The translations under genes were made by a program, and so were the position numbers. The notes under the pieces were generated by a model. It worked only from the letters and a program-made list of their open reading frames with translations. It did not search any database and was not told where the DNA came from. A stretch of 56,323 bases of DNA. Source: SAR86 cluster bacterium SAR86A (GTDB lineage Bacteria; Pseudomonadota; Gammaproteobacteria; Magnimaribacterales; D2472). Position 1 is the stretch's first letter. Every line of letters starts with the position of its first letter. The DNA lies in the NCBI GenBank assembly GCA_000252525.1, contig JH611156.1:497503-553825 (forward strand), in the 5' to 3' direction. Shown in pieces: positions 7,976-16,972 of the stretch.

Positions 7976-8873
7976 CCATTAGGTCTTTAGCAATAATCGC
8001 GTTGCCATCGAAATTAGACTTTACATCATCAAGAAGTGACTCCTCTGTTGCCCCCCAGAATAATATATGGGAAAGAACTAATTTTTTTGGCTTGAGTTTA
8101 TTAGCAATAATCCCAAGATCGATTGAAGATGTATGATGAGCATTGTGATAGATTTGCCAATCATCTGTTTTATTTTTAAAAGTCTCACTTGAATAGACTT
8201 CGTGGACTAGTATGTCTAAATTTTCTCCATAATTCATTAAATTATCACTTACGCCAGTATCTCCAGAGAATAAAATTCGTTTGTCTTTTGTAATAAATAA
8301 AAAGCCAAAAGAATTTTCAAAGTCTCCATGATCGTTTTTAAATGCAATGACTTCAACATTTTTATCTTTGTAAATAGATCCATCATTTTCAATCTCTTCA
8401 ACTATAGATATATAACCCTTATTATTAGCGGGCTGAGATCCATATAATCTATAGTTAATGTCGTCTTCATATGCTTTAGTTATATGTTCTGCCATTTTTT
8501 GTAAACCAGGAGGACCAAATAGCTCTAATTCAGTTGATCTACCCATCACCCAAGGCGTAAGTATTAAATCTGACAGTCCTGCTGAATGATCACTATGAAT
8601 ATGTGTTAAAAAAGCTATCGAAATATTTTGTAATTCAAGCTGTTCAAATTCTCCACCCCAAGTTTTTGACATTGCGGCCATGCGTCTGACTGAACCAGGA
8701 CCAAAATCTACTATATAAGCTTTATCATCAACAACAACGGCATAACTTGATCCATATCTTTCAGGGTTTGGATTAGGAGTTCCTGAACCAAGAATTATTA
8801 ATGTAGTTTCAGAAATTAAGGATAATGAAAAAAATAAACAAATAGATGTAACGAAATATTTATACATTTTCAT
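7965..8873 (-). CDS. Secreted metallo-beta-lactamase-fold hydrolase
   Basis: This is a binuclear-zinc hydrolase of the RNase Z/arylsulfatase-like branch. A signal peptide covers about residues 1-21 (FFSLSLISE). Then come GSGTPNPNPERYGSS, the Zn motif THIHSDHSAG (His91, His93, Asp95, His96), LFSGDTGVSDN (bridging Asp), YHNAHHTS and the final LVLSHI. The length of 302 is usual. The export signal argues against a role as tRNA 3'-endonuclease; a small periplasmic ester, lactone or sulfate substrate is more likely, but none can be named. It is the last gene of the DUF3604-PPIase-HupE operon, 8 bases after hupE. Confidence 0.85.
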   Translation of the reverse strand: MKMYKYFVTSICLFFSLSLISETTLIILGSGTPNPNPERYGSSYAVVVDDKAYIVDFGPGSVRRMAAMSKTWGGEFEQLELQNISIAFLTHIHSDHSAGLSDLILTPWVMGRSTELELFGPPGLQKMAEHITKAYEDDINYRLYGSQPANNKGYISIVEEIENDGSIYKDKNVEVIAFKNDHGDFENSFGFLFITKDKRILFSGDTGVSDNLMNYGENLDILVHEVYSSETFKNKTDDWQIYHNAHHTSSIDLGIIANKLKPKKLVLSHILFWGATEESLLDDVKSNFDGNAIIAKDLMVIR

Positions 8874-8881
8874 ATATTAAA

Positions 8882-9838
8882 TTAATAAAATAAATTAATA
8901 AAACGACTTATAACCCAATATGCGCCCATTGATCCAACAAAATATGAGCTAAAGACAACACTTTTTTTATAAAAATTATAGTTATTTGCAATAAAAATAA
9001 ATATCCATATAAAGGGTATGAGAACCAACTGCCCTATTTCTATGCCTATATTAAAAAATAATAAAGATAAAAGTATTTCATTATTTTCTATGCCAATATC
9101 AGACAAAGCGCCTGCAAAACCCAAACCATGCAATAAACCAAATCCAAAAGCTAAATTCCAAGGAGTAAATTCATATTTTTTTGAATTTTTTATTTCTGCT
9201 GCCAAGTAGACTATCGTCAATGCAATCATTATCTCAATTGTAGCTTGAGGTAATTTGATTATATTAAAAACTGATAATCCAAGAGTAATGCTATGTGCAA
9301 TAGTAAATGCGGTGATTGTTTTAATAAGATTTATAGTTCCTACAACTAAGAACATAAGGCCAACCACAAATAAAATATGATCTAGTCCATTTAATAAATG
9401 ATCAAAACCGAGATAAATGTATGAAGTTGGCAAATATTCGTTCTTATTTGGGACTAATATAGATGTATTTTTATTATTAACTAATCCCTCGAATGTTTCG
9501 TCATTAGAGAAATTGATTGTTACTAATGCATCTGTTAAAACACTTAATTTTGTAATCTCAATTAAGGATCCTTTAATTGTTGAAGAGCAAGTCAAATCTA
9601 ACTCCTCATTAATATACTTCCCTTGGTAATATAAATCTTTTGATTCTACTGAACAAAAATCTGGGAAGATTACTTCGCCTCTTGTTCCTATATTTTTATA
9701 TGGATACATCCAGGTTGCTTCGTATGTATTTAATTCATCATTTAATTCATTAATAACTAGATGTGCCGGATTAAATTCATGCGCATTAACATGTGTAATG
9801 GTAAAAAGAAATAAAACAAGATAAAGCTTCTTTATCAA
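8882..9838 (-). CDS. HupE/UreJ-family membrane protein
   Basis: A signal peptide (to about residue 19, VNA|HE) precedes a periplasmic domain of about 120 residues beginning HEFNPAHLVINEL. Six or so membrane helices follow. HupE-type histidines are present: FDHLLNGLDHILFVVG, TAFTIAHSITLGLS and FGLLHGLGFAGAL. HupE and UreJ proteins move nickel or cobalt, but the version with a large N-terminal domain is much less studied. No hydrogenase or urease genes are nearby, so nickel delivery to those enzymes is not supported here. It overlaps the PPIase gene by 4 bases, indicating translational coupling. Confidence 0.85.
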   Translation of the reverse strand: MIKKLYLVLFLFTITHVNAHEFNPAHLVINELNDELNTYEATWMYPYKNIGTRGEVIFPDFCSVESKDLYYQGKYINEELDLTCSSTIKGSLIEITKLSVLTDALVTINFSNDETFEGLVNNKNTSILVPNKNEYLPTSYIYLGFDHLLNGLDHILFVVGLMFLVVGTINLIKTITAFTIAHSITLGLSVFNIIKLPQATIEIMIALTIVYLAAEIKNSKKYEFTPWNLAFGFGLLHGLGFAGALSDIGIENNEILLSLLFFNIGIEIGQLVLIPFIWIFIFIANNYNFYKKSVVFSSYFVGSMGAYWVISRFINLFY

Positions 9839-10629
9839 AATGTTAACTCTGGATTTATGTAAATCTTATATTCTGACTGTATTTCTTCTAAATATTCTTG
9901 AATTGCACTATCTCTTCTTAATTGGAGTAAGTCAATTTCAACTTGTTTCAATACCATAGATATTTCTGGAAAATACCCACTCTTATAATTTGAAATAAAA
10001 ACTATATGATGCCCATAAGGTGATTTAATGGGTCCTACCCATTTATTTAACTCCATATTTTTAATAGACTGAGTAAAACTTTCTCCAAAATCATTTTTAA
10101 TTTTATTAAGATTAACATCAACAAAATTTTTTCCTAATAGAAAAGGGTCAGCATTAATTTGTTTATTTCCATAAATATCTTTTATTGCTTTATTTGATCT
10201 ATCAAAAGAGTTGTTTTCAGAAGAAAAAAAATAGTGGGTAAATGTATATTCAGGTTCTATATAATATTTTTCTTTATTGTCATTAAAAAAATCTTTTAAT
10301 TCTTGACTTGATGGTAATTTTTCAACTGATTCTTGTTTTAAAAATGATAATTTTTGAGCTAGTCTCCTTTTAATAATTCTATCGTCTTGATCAAGACCCA
10401 ACTTTAATGCTTCTCTGTATAAAATTTCCTCTTGGACTAGATCGTTGATTATCCTTGCAACTTCGTCATCATTAGGGTTTCTACCTACTTGAGATCGCCA
10501 TGCAGTAATTAAGCTTGTAATTTCGCTGTCGCTAATGAAGATTTCTTTATCATCATAATTATTTAAGCCTATATCAATAAGATATAGAACAAAGCCAATA
10601 ATAAAAAATACAAGAATTTTATTTTTCAA
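9835..10629 (-). CDS. Membrane-anchored parvulin-type peptidyl-prolyl isomerase
   Basis: One N-terminal membrane segment (residues about 4-20) anchors the protein facing the periplasm. A helical chaperone-like region follows (NPNDDEVARIINDLVQEEIL, EALKLGLDQDDRIIKRRL), as in SurA and PpiD. The C-terminal half is a PpiC domain ending in VGPIKSPYGHHIVFI, the parvulin signature. The length of 264 is that of the smaller single-domain members. It lies between DUF3604 (7-base gap) and hupE (4-base overlap), so it probably helps fold a product of this operon. Confidence 0.85.
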   Translation of the reverse strand: MKNKILVFFIIGFVLYLIDIGLNNYDDKEIFISDSEITSLITAWRSQVGRNPNDDEVARIINDLVQEEILYREALKLGLDQDDRIIKRRLAQKLSFLKQESVEKLPSSQELKDFFNDNKEKYYIEPEYTFTHYFFSSENNSFDRSNKAIKDIYGNKQINADPFLLGKNFVDVNLNKIKNDFGESFTQSIKNMELNKWVGPIKSPYGHHIVFISNYKSGYFPEISMVLKQVEIDLLQLRRDSAIQEYLEEIQSEYKIYINPELTF

Positions 10630-10636
10630 GTTTAAC

Positions 10637-12784
10637 TTAATCTATGTTTCTAAGCTGTATTGTTCCACCAAGAGGAATAACTTCAACTTCAGACTGTTTT
10701 GGAATATACCAAATAGGAGATGACCATGCTCTTTCCTGAATTGTTTCATGGAGACCTTCTCGTGGTTTAAATCCTGATTTAATGGCATCCCATGTACTCC
10801 ATCTACAAGTTGGATTTTCAAGCACTCGAACATAATAAAAGGCTTTGTCATCAACTTTAAATTCAGGATCTTTCCATACAGTTTTTAATTCTGAAGATCC
10901 AACATTTGAAGTGATAGAACAATCATTTATATTTACTCGTGCTCCATTGTCAGGGCATCTATTTGTAATTGGATCTGGCTCCAAACCATCTGAACAAGCT
11001 ACATCAAAAACCTTTTCTTTTGGTCTACCGCTATTCATATCAATCCAACCTTTAATGATTTGAATTCTCTGCAGCGGTGCACTATTCATATCTCTTAATG
11101 CCCATACAATAAATTCTGGTATTTGGTCATCATTATTTAAAAGATCAGCTCCCATAGTCACTCCTTTTGAGTAAGCTTCGCTTACCAAAGATTCAGAATT
11201 TAGATCAATTGACGAAAGATTATATCCACCAAAAAATCTTACTGATATTCTAGGACCAGTTGTTGCAAATGTTTCTTTCCTTCTAAATGCTGCAAATAAT
11301 GATTCTCTTGTATTTTCTTCAGCCCAAGCAGCAGCAAGACCCGATGCTCCCCATTGTGTAAAGCCAGTATTTGCATATTCTCCTTGTTCTAAAGAAACAG
11401 TGCTTATCGGTTGATTAAAAGCCCTCATGTATTCTTCTAATCTTGCAACATTTTCTTCTTTTAATGGGACAGATCCCCTATTCTCTGGATCGCCATCAAG
11501 GAGACCTACTTTTGACCAATAATTTGATTCATCTAAAGATGACGCTACAACATGAGTATCGGTCGAACCAATTAAACCAAATTTGTATGGATTGCCTTGT
11601 TTTGTGAACTCTAATGTCAATCCATTTAAGTAAGCCTCTCTTACATATGAACCAGATGGCTTGCTGTATGTTGGTGGTCTACTTCCAACCCTAACATCCA
11701 TGATTTCAAAATCAGCCCACTCATCATCAGGTGATAATAATGGATGAGTTTCAGATGTTCCTTTTACTTGTGTAATTTCTACCAGTGGCTCGTTTCTCAT
11801 TCTTTTCTCAGCATATTCAACATCAAGAGCATTTCCTTTAAATGATTCCATTTCAAACATTTGACCGTTTGAACCGTTAGAATTGTGTGGCATTGAAATT
11901 GTGTCCACCCCTTTTTCTCTTAGTCTATCTTGCCATGTCCAAAGATCTTCAGGATTAATAGAATCGATTCTTGTCCATGGCCTAATTGAGGCTTTTGACG
12001 ATTCAAATATTACATTTCTATGTAAATTACCACCTTCAATATCTGTTGAGGTCGTAAATTCGTACCCAATAAAAGTGGTAAAATTACCAGGATCATTATG
12101 TTCATTTGCTGATCTTGCTACATCAGCCCAAGCTGATTTATGAATATCATAATCAAAAGATCTTAAGGCACCTTGTGTATTTCTTGAAAAATATGCTTTA
12201 AGTAAATTTGGATGCCAATCAGGATATGGTTTAATGATCGTAGCTCCCAAAACAGAACTAAAAATATTTGACCTTTCGCCTGCTGATTCAACCGTTAAGT
12301 TATCTAATCTATTAAGATTATGAAAAGGTTCTGCAAAATCATTTTGAGAAATATCTGTTGAGGTGTCAGCATATGCTTGGATCATACCCATATAAAAACC
12401 ATGATCTGTAACAGCATAAAAGTCCAAAGGCTCTCGAAGTTTCATTTCGTATCCTAAAGGGTGTTTCACAGCTGCTCCTTTGGCATATCTGTATGCGTCA
12501 TCTGGAGATGCTGTTACACCAAATACATATGCATCAAATGAATATTTTGTATGAACATGCAAATCACCATAATAGGGATTTCTGTCTTTATTTGGCATAG
12601 GTCTAGAATTTGAATTTTTTGTGCTATCTACAGAAAAATCAACAACTTCAAGAGCAGAATCTGATTGCATTTTTTTAAATAAACTTATTAAAGGTCTGCT
12701 GTCATAAACATCAACATATACAAGACCAAGCGTAAGAATATAAAGCCCAACTATAAGAATAATAAGATTTCTAAGATACTTCAT
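10637..12784 (-). CDS. DUF3604 protein with PHP-like metal site, membrane-anchored
   Basis: This 715-residue protein has one N-terminal membrane segment (MKYLRNLIILIVGLYILTLG) and an exported body. DUF3604 proteins resemble PHP-family metallophosphoesterases. Metal-ligand motifs visible in order are GDLHVHTKYSFD (about 94-105), YAVTDHGFYMG, TISMPHNSNGSNGQ and GLIGSTDTHVV. The substrate of this family is not established. AGGGGAG lies 2 bases before the ATG, a strong ribosome site for this genome. The gene heads the four-gene operon that ends with the metallo-beta-lactamase-fold hydrolase. A Cys-rich segment (DVACSDGLEPDPITNRCPD) sits near residue 600. Confidence 0.9.
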   Translation of the reverse strand: MKYLRNLIILIVGLYILTLGLVYVDVYDSRPLISLFKKMQSDSALEVVDFSVDSTKNSNSRPMPNKDRNPYYGDLHVHTKYSFDAYVFGVTASPDDAYRYAKGAAVKHPLGYEMKLREPLDFYAVTDHGFYMGMIQAYADTSTDISQNDFAEPFHNLNRLDNLTVESAGERSNIFSSVLGATIIKPYPDWHPNLLKAYFSRNTQGALRSFDYDIHKSAWADVARSANEHNDPGNFTTFIGYEFTTSTDIEGGNLHRNVIFESSKASIRPWTRIDSINPEDLWTWQDRLREKGVDTISMPHNSNGSNGQMFEMESFKGNALDVEYAEKRMRNEPLVEITQVKGTSETHPLLSPDDEWADFEIMDVRVGSRPPTYSKPSGSYVREAYLNGLTLEFTKQGNPYKFGLIGSTDTHVVASSLDESNYWSKVGLLDGDPENRGSVPLKEENVARLEEYMRAFNQPISTVSLEQGEYANTGFTQWGASGLAAAWAEENTRESLFAAFRRKETFATTGPRISVRFFGGYNLSSIDLNSESLVSEAYSKGVTMGADLLNNDDQIPEFIVWALRDMNSAPLQRIQIIKGWIDMNSGRPKEKVFDVACSDGLEPDPITNRCPDNGARVNINDCSITSNVGSSELKTVWKDPEFKVDDKAFYYVRVLENPTCRWSTWDAIKSGFKPREGLHETIQERAWSSPIWYIPKQSEVEVIPLGGTIQLRNID

Positions 12785-12902
12785 AACTCCCCTTTTTATA
12801 AGAATCTATGATTGCATAATAAATTATGAGTAATCTTATGACAATAATATCTAAAATTTATTTTGATACTTAGATCACTTTCAATTAACCTATAGCTTCT
12901 CT

Positions 12903-12979
12903 GCGCCTGTAGCTCAGTTGGACAGAGTACTTGGCTTCGAACCAAGGGGTCGGGAGTTCGAATCTTCCCGGGCGCGCCA
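12903..12979 (+). tRNA. tRNA-Arg(TCG)
   Basis: The acceptor stem GCGCCTG pairs with CGGGCGC (one U-G pair) and CCA is encoded. The anticodon arm is CTTGG-CTTCGAA-CCAAG, so the anticodon is TCG. The gene closely resembles tRNA-Arg(ACG) at 7743, pointing to duplication and anticodon change. A strong terminator follows at once, indicating a monocistronic tRNA gene. Confidence 0.95.
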
Positions 12980-12982
12980 TTC

Positions 12983-13015
12983 AAAAAAAAGGGGGCCATA
13001 TGCCCCCTTTTATTT
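12983..13015. terminator. Bidirectional intrinsic terminator
   Basis: GGGGGC (12991-12996) pairs with GCCCCC (13002-13007) around loop CATAT. An A-run lies on the left and TTTTATTT on the right. It ends tRNA-Arg(TCG) on the plus strand and the TonB receptor gene on the minus strand. Confidence 0.9.
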
Positions 13016-13028
13016 ATTTAAGATTCAA

Positions 13029-15458
13029 TTAAAAACTATAGTTTACTGTTAGTCCATATGATGAATATGCATTCGGATATCCAAAAAAAGTAGTAAACGT
13101 TGGATCAGCAACTGCTGGGAAAGCAGAAATCAAGTACTTATCATCATTTATATTTTTGCCCCATAACATAATTGATAAATTATCTTTCTCAATTCCCGCT
13201 GAGAAATTCAAGGTATCTTGTGTTTTAATCCCATTACCTGCTGCTTCAAGTATTGCCTGCCATGCTGGATTCTCAAGCATCTTAGCTTCACTAGCATATA
13301 AATGACTCAATCTAAAATATCCATCCCAGTTATTCACATTCCAATTCCAAGTGACCGTTGATGAAATAGTATCTTTTGAAACATTTGATGGCATTGTGCC
13401 GGTAAGATCTCCAGCACTTGAGTTAGGAAATGAATCATATATTGGATCCATAAATAGACCACTAATTGCAAGATCAATTGACTCTGTAGGTGACATTACA
13501 AGATCAAACTCATATCCCTCAGTTGATTGTGATCCTGCATTAGCAAGAATGAATCCAGTTCCAACAAAAGTATTAGACTGAAATCCTTCAATTTTTTGAT
13601 CAAATACTGCAATATTTAAATATCCTGTTGGTAATTTGATTTTTGCACCGATTTCAAATACTTCAGATTCTTCAGGATCAGCATATCGCCTTCCAGTACC
13701 CGTATTTGCTCCTACAGGAGTTCCTGCTGCGGCTAAAGCTGCAATTTCAACAGCATCAGGCAATGAGTCTCTGGAAATATTCCAAGCTGTGGCTTTATAG
13801 CCAGTTGAAATACCTCCATAGATTGAAGTTTTATCGTTTAATAGATATGAAAGTTTAAAGGTATAATCAACATTATCATCAGAGCTTTTTCCAGTTTGAG
13901 CAGCATTAGGAAAATTAACAAATTGTGGTAAAAATTGAATACCCTGCAATCCTAAAAGAGGATTAAAAGCAGGATCAAGTGCCAAAACAGCTGCTTGTGC
14001 AGGTGGTATGCCAGCAGCAATAAGCCCTAATGTACCTGCTCCAACAAAATCAAGATTTGAAAATACATCTGTGTTGACTTGATTAACTGAGACTGTCTTC
14101 TCATCTTCAATATAGCTAGCACCAATTAATGCATTTAAATTATCTGAGACTTTAATATCCAGCTGAGCAAAAATTGATGTTGTTTTGTTATCTTGTTTTG
14201 AGATCTCATTTACACCTTGTCCTTCAGCAAAAAGCATTGAGTTTGGAATACCAAACGCAGCAGCAACTCCTGCGAGAGCACCAGGTGCTAGAGCATCAAT
14301 ATATGCTCTCCAGAGAGAACCAAAGTATATTGAGTTATCATAATGCATATCTTCTTGATAATAGTATGCACCTAGCAACCAATTAATATTTTCGTTATCT
14401 TCAGAAAAGATTCTAAATTCTTGGGTAACCGCATCTAGATCTTTAACAAGTCTATTTGCATCTATTTGATCAACTGATTCAAAGTCAACATCTTGAAGCT
14501 CTAAATTGTAAGAGTTTCTACTTGAGGTAATACTTTCAATTCTAATATTTTCTAAGTTCTTCTCAATATATATTGATATTCCTGAGTTATCTCCATCTGA
14601 TATAGGATCGAAATCAAAGAAAGCTTTTTCTGTGTAAGGATCATTTGGGATAATCTGTCCACCAAATAAGGCGGTAACAACATTTGCTGTTCCATAGCTT
14701 GTACTTCCAACTGCACAACAAATTTCATCATATTCATCATAATCTGCTGTAACTCTGATAGATAAATCGTCTGCAGGAACAAATAAAAGTTCCGCTCTTA
14801 TTCCAAACCTATCTCTATTATTTACTGAATTACCAGTTACTGGATTATCTGAGTGCCCGTCTCTCTTATTAAAGTTTGCATTAAAGCTATAGGCAGTTGT
14901 GTCACTGAGTGGTCCAGTTGTATAAATTTTTCCAACCCTTGAATTATATTTACCGATACCTGCTGATATCATTGTCGATTCTTCAAATGAAGGTTTTTTA
15001 GTGACTATATTTATTACACCAGCCGAAGCATTTTTTCCAAAGAGTGTACTTTGAGGACCTCTCAAGACTTCAATTCTTTCTAGCATTGGAAGATCTGATA
15101 TCTGTGATTGAGTTTTGCTTCTATAAACTCCATCAACAAATAATGCTACTGATGGTTCAACTCCAGGATTGTTAGATCCATTACCAAAGCCTCTTATAAA
15201 AAATGTAGCATTGGTTGAAGATTGATATTGTCTTGAGTCCAATGAAGGAATGACAGACTTTAAATCAAATGTATCTAATATTGTGGCTTTCTCAATAACA
15301 TCAGATGTAACAACTGATACAGCAACAGGAACTTCTTGAAGTGTTTTCTCAGTCTTAGTCGCAGTAACAATTACTTCCTCAATGGCGTTATCTTGTGAAG
15401 AAATTGATACTGAAAAAATAATTAAAAAAAATAAGCTTAAATAAGTATGTTTATTCAT
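13029..15458 (-). CDS. TonB-dependent outer-membrane receptor (CirA/FecA-like)
   Basis: This 809-residue receptor has a signal peptide (to about residue 21), a TonB box-like EEVIVTATKTEK, and a plug domain with FFIRGFGNGSNN, VALFVDGVYRSKT and ERIEVLRGPQSTLFGKNASAGVINIVTKKP. A beta-barrel follows, ending in the aromatic YGLTVNYSF needed for BamA assembly. The LRGPQSTLFGKNA plug is common in receptors that SAR86-like bacteria use for unknown organic ligands. The ATG at 15458 is preceded by AGGGGA. A CC pair (YDEICCAVGS) near residue 235 is unusual. No ligand can be assigned; the adjacent rhodanese offers little help. Confidence 0.95.
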   Translation of the reverse strand: MNKHTYLSLFFLIIFSVSISSQDNAIEEVIVTATKTEKTLQEVPVAVSVVTSDVIEKATILDTFDLKSVIPSLDSRQYQSSTNATFFIRGFGNGSNNPGVEPSVALFVDGVYRSKTQSQISDLPMLERIEVLRGPQSTLFGKNASAGVINIVTKKPSFEESTMISAGIGKYNSRVGKIYTTGPLSDTTAYSFNANFNKRDGHSDNPVTGNSVNNRDRFGIRAELLFVPADDLSIRVTADYDEYDEICCAVGSTSYGTANVVTALFGGQIIPNDPYTEKAFFDFDPISDGDNSGISIYIEKNLENIRIESITSSRNSYNLELQDVDFESVDQIDANRLVKDLDAVTQEFRIFSEDNENINWLLGAYYYQEDMHYDNSIYFGSLWRAYIDALAPGALAGVAAAFGIPNSMLFAEGQGVNEISKQDNKTTSIFAQLDIKVSDNLNALIGASYIEDEKTVSVNQVNTDVFSNLDFVGAGTLGLIAAGIPPAQAAVLALDPAFNPLLGLQGIQFLPQFVNFPNAAQTGKSSDDNVDYTFKLSYLLNDKTSIYGGISTGYKATAWNISRDSLPDAVEIAALAAAGTPVGANTGTGRRYADPEESEVFEIGAKIKLPTGYLNIAVFDQKIEGFQSNTFVGTGFILANAGSQSTEGYEFDLVMSPTESIDLAISGLFMDPIYDSFPNSSAGDLTGTMPSNVSKDTISSTVTWNWNVNNWDGYFRLSHLYASEAKMLENPAWQAILEAAGNGIKTQDTLNFSAGIEKDNLSIMLWGKNINDDKYLISAFPAVADPTFTTFFGYPNAYSSYGLTVNYSF

Positions 15459-15483
15459 TTAAAATCCCCTAATTTTGTATGCA

Positions 15484-15489
15484 ATTATA
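15484..15489 (-). promoter_or_regulatory. Candidate -10 box for the TonB receptor gene
   Basis: A perfect TATAAT (minus strand) lies about 25 bases before the receptor ATG, leaving room for a leader of roughly 18 bases carrying AGGGGA. No good -35 box is seen in the end of the rhodanese gene. Confidence 0.35.
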
Positions 15490-15494
15490 CATAA

Positions 15495-15896
15495 TTATAG
15501 ATATGGTTGTATCTCTCCACCAGAATTAATCCACTCATCAAAGCCCCCAATATTAAATACATTAGGAAATCCTAATTCGATAAGTGTTTTTCCAGCTAGA
15601 GCGGATCTATATCCACCAGCACAATAAACTAATATATTTGTATTCTCTTTTATTTCAACAGGGTTGTTAGGTGAATTTGGTGATAATTTAAATTCAATAA
15701 GACCTCTTGGAATATGAATAGCCTCTTTTATAAGTCCATAATTAATAACTTCTGACTCTTCTCTAACATCGATAATAACTGTCTCTTTATTTTTAATAAA
15801 ATCTATTGTTTCTTCAAAAGAAAGTCTTGGTACCAGTTCATTAGCTTCTTTTAGGAAATCATCTAAACTTTTATTTTGCACGAGCTTCTCCCTCAA
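15495..15896 (-). CDS. Rhodanese-domain protein
   Basis: This single-domain rhodanese of 133 residues has the active-site loop VYCAGGYRSALAG (Cys near residue 92) and the CH2A-like stretch VIIDVREESEVINYG. Such proteins move sulfane sulfur or act as thiol carriers; no signal peptide is present, so it should be cytoplasmic. The GGYRS loop is common in single-domain rhodaneses of unknown partner. The start overlaps the end of the DMT permease gene by 26 bases, so the two are likely co-transcribed. Confidence 0.9.
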   Translation of the reverse strand: MREKLVQNKSLDDFLKEANELVPRLSFEETIDFIKNKETVIIDVREESEVINYGLIKEAIHIPRGLIEFKLSPNSPNNPVEIKENTNILVYCAGGYRSALAGKTLIELGFPNVFNIGGFDEWINSGGEIQPYL

Positions 15897-16752
15897 GCTT
15901 CTTAATTTTTTTAGAAGTTGCTAAAAATACTCCAATCAATATTGTTGCGCAACCAACTATTACACTTAGAGTTATTAGCTCATCTAAAAAGATATTTCCC
16001 CAGATGATACCAAAAACTGGTAAAAAATATGCCACTGTTGATGTTTTAACAGCACCGATTTTTTCAATTAACCTCACATATCCTAAAAAAGCTAAACCAG
16101 TTGAGACACCACCTAACCATGCAACAGATAAGAAGGCATCTGATGAAGGCATCTCAGGCGGTAAATAAAACAATGTAACAGGCATCATAATAAAAGCACT
16201 AAAGATTATTGACCAACCTATCAACACAAGCTTATTAGTTTTTGCTGAATTCTTTTGAATAAAAACTGTTGAGAATGAGTAGCAGGCTGCACCCATTAAA
16301 CAAAAAACTGCAGAAATAATCGATGTTGATGATGACTCAGGATTTACCAAAATTACAACTCCAATAAATCCCATTATTAAACCAGTCAACTGTTTTATTG
16401 TTACATCTTCTTTTAACCAAAAGTATGCAATTATCATAGTATTAAAAGCTGTAGTTGCATTTAATATTGCAAGCATGTTTGAATCTGATCCAAAACTCGC
16501 TAAAGAAAACATAGTAAAGGGAATTGCATTATTAGTAATAGCTAACAACATAGAGTGCTTCCATATTGGTCTTAACTGGTTGAGGTATTTTTTTCTTAAT
16601 AAAACTGGTATGAAAATTAATGAAGCGATTATTAATCTAGCCTGTACAAGTGGAACTGCACCAAATTCAGGTGCTGCAACTTTAATAAAAATAAATGCAC
16701 TACCCCATACAGCACCAAGTAAAGTTAATAATGCCCAATATCTTAATTCCAT
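15871..16752 (-). CDS. DMT-superfamily (EamA) permease
   Basis: This integral membrane protein of 293 residues has about ten hydrophobic helices and two EamA repeats. The first starts LLTLLGAVWGSAFIFIKVA and the second begins near residue 148 (ISAVFCLMGAACYSFSTVFI). Family members export amino acids, nucleobases or other metabolites, and the substrate cannot be read from sequence. The U-tract of a strong terminator ends only 10 bases before the ATG. Transcripts from upstream must read through it, or a promoter must lie inside the hairpin; attenuation control by the structured leader is plausible. Confidence 0.9.
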   Translation of the reverse strand: MELRYWALLTLLGAVWGSAFIFIKVAAPEFGAVPLVQARLIIASLIFIPVLLRKKYLNQLRPIWKHSMLLAITNNAIPFTMFSLASFGSDSNMLAILNATTAFNTMIIAYFWLKEDVTIKQLTGLIMGFIGVVILVNPESSSTSIISAVFCLMGAACYSFSTVFIQKNSAKTNKLVLIGWSIIFSAFIMMPVTLFYLPPEMPSSDAFLSVAWLGGVSTGLAFLGYVRLIEKIGAVKTSTVAYFLPVFGIIWGNIFLDELITLSVIVGCATILIGVFLATSKKIKKLEGEARAK

Positions 16753-16762
16753 AATTTAAAGT

Positions 16763-16790
16763 AAAAAAAACCCCCAATTTAAATTGGGGG
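16763..16790 (-). terminator. Strong intrinsic terminator in front of the DMT permease
   Basis: A perfect 10-base arm palindrome CCCCCAATTT/AAATTGGGGG (16771-16790) is followed in the minus direction by eight T (16763-16770). On the plus strand no T-run follows, so it acts on leftward transcripts only. Confidence 0.9.
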
Positions 16791-16966
16791 TTAACTAACT
16801 ATTGTTTACTAACAAGTTGTTAGCCGGAAATCAAAAGCATACCCCTGTCAAAAGGTAAATCCTCCGTTTCCTGTTGTTTTATAAATACTAATAGGACCAC
16901 CTCCATGTTCAGGGTAGTAATAAAATATCTAGCAATCCCCTTAAAAAATTACTAAATAAGACACCA
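16763..16966 (-). ncRNA. Uncharacterised structured RNA or attenuator leader
   Basis: The gap between two minus-strand genes holds a candidate RNA of about 200 bases, with a TATAAT just upstream (16973-16978) and a perfect terminator at its end. A nested hairpin can be traced by eye (RNA sense). UACCCUG (16916-16910) pairs with CAGGGGUA (16847-16840). Within it GAGGU (16903-16899) pairs with ACCUU (16856-16852). At the top UCCU (16896-16893) pairs with AGGA (16872-16869). A CUAAC/GUUAG hairpin follows before the terminator. The GGGGU of the outer helix could instead pair with ACCCC at the terminator base, the usual logic of a switch. It matches no 6S, SRP, tmRNA or familiar riboswitch consensus I can recall. 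Confidence 0.6.
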
Positions 16967-16972
16967 AACTTA

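Noticed and set aside
8882-9838. Hydrogenase or urease locus
   Set aside because: Only the HupE-like membrane protein is present, without structural or maturation genes.
13351-14782. Several open frames of about 70 codons inside the first TonB receptor
   Set aside because: All lie in other frames of a well-supported receptor gene and have low-complexity Gln/Leu content typical of antisense or shifted reading.
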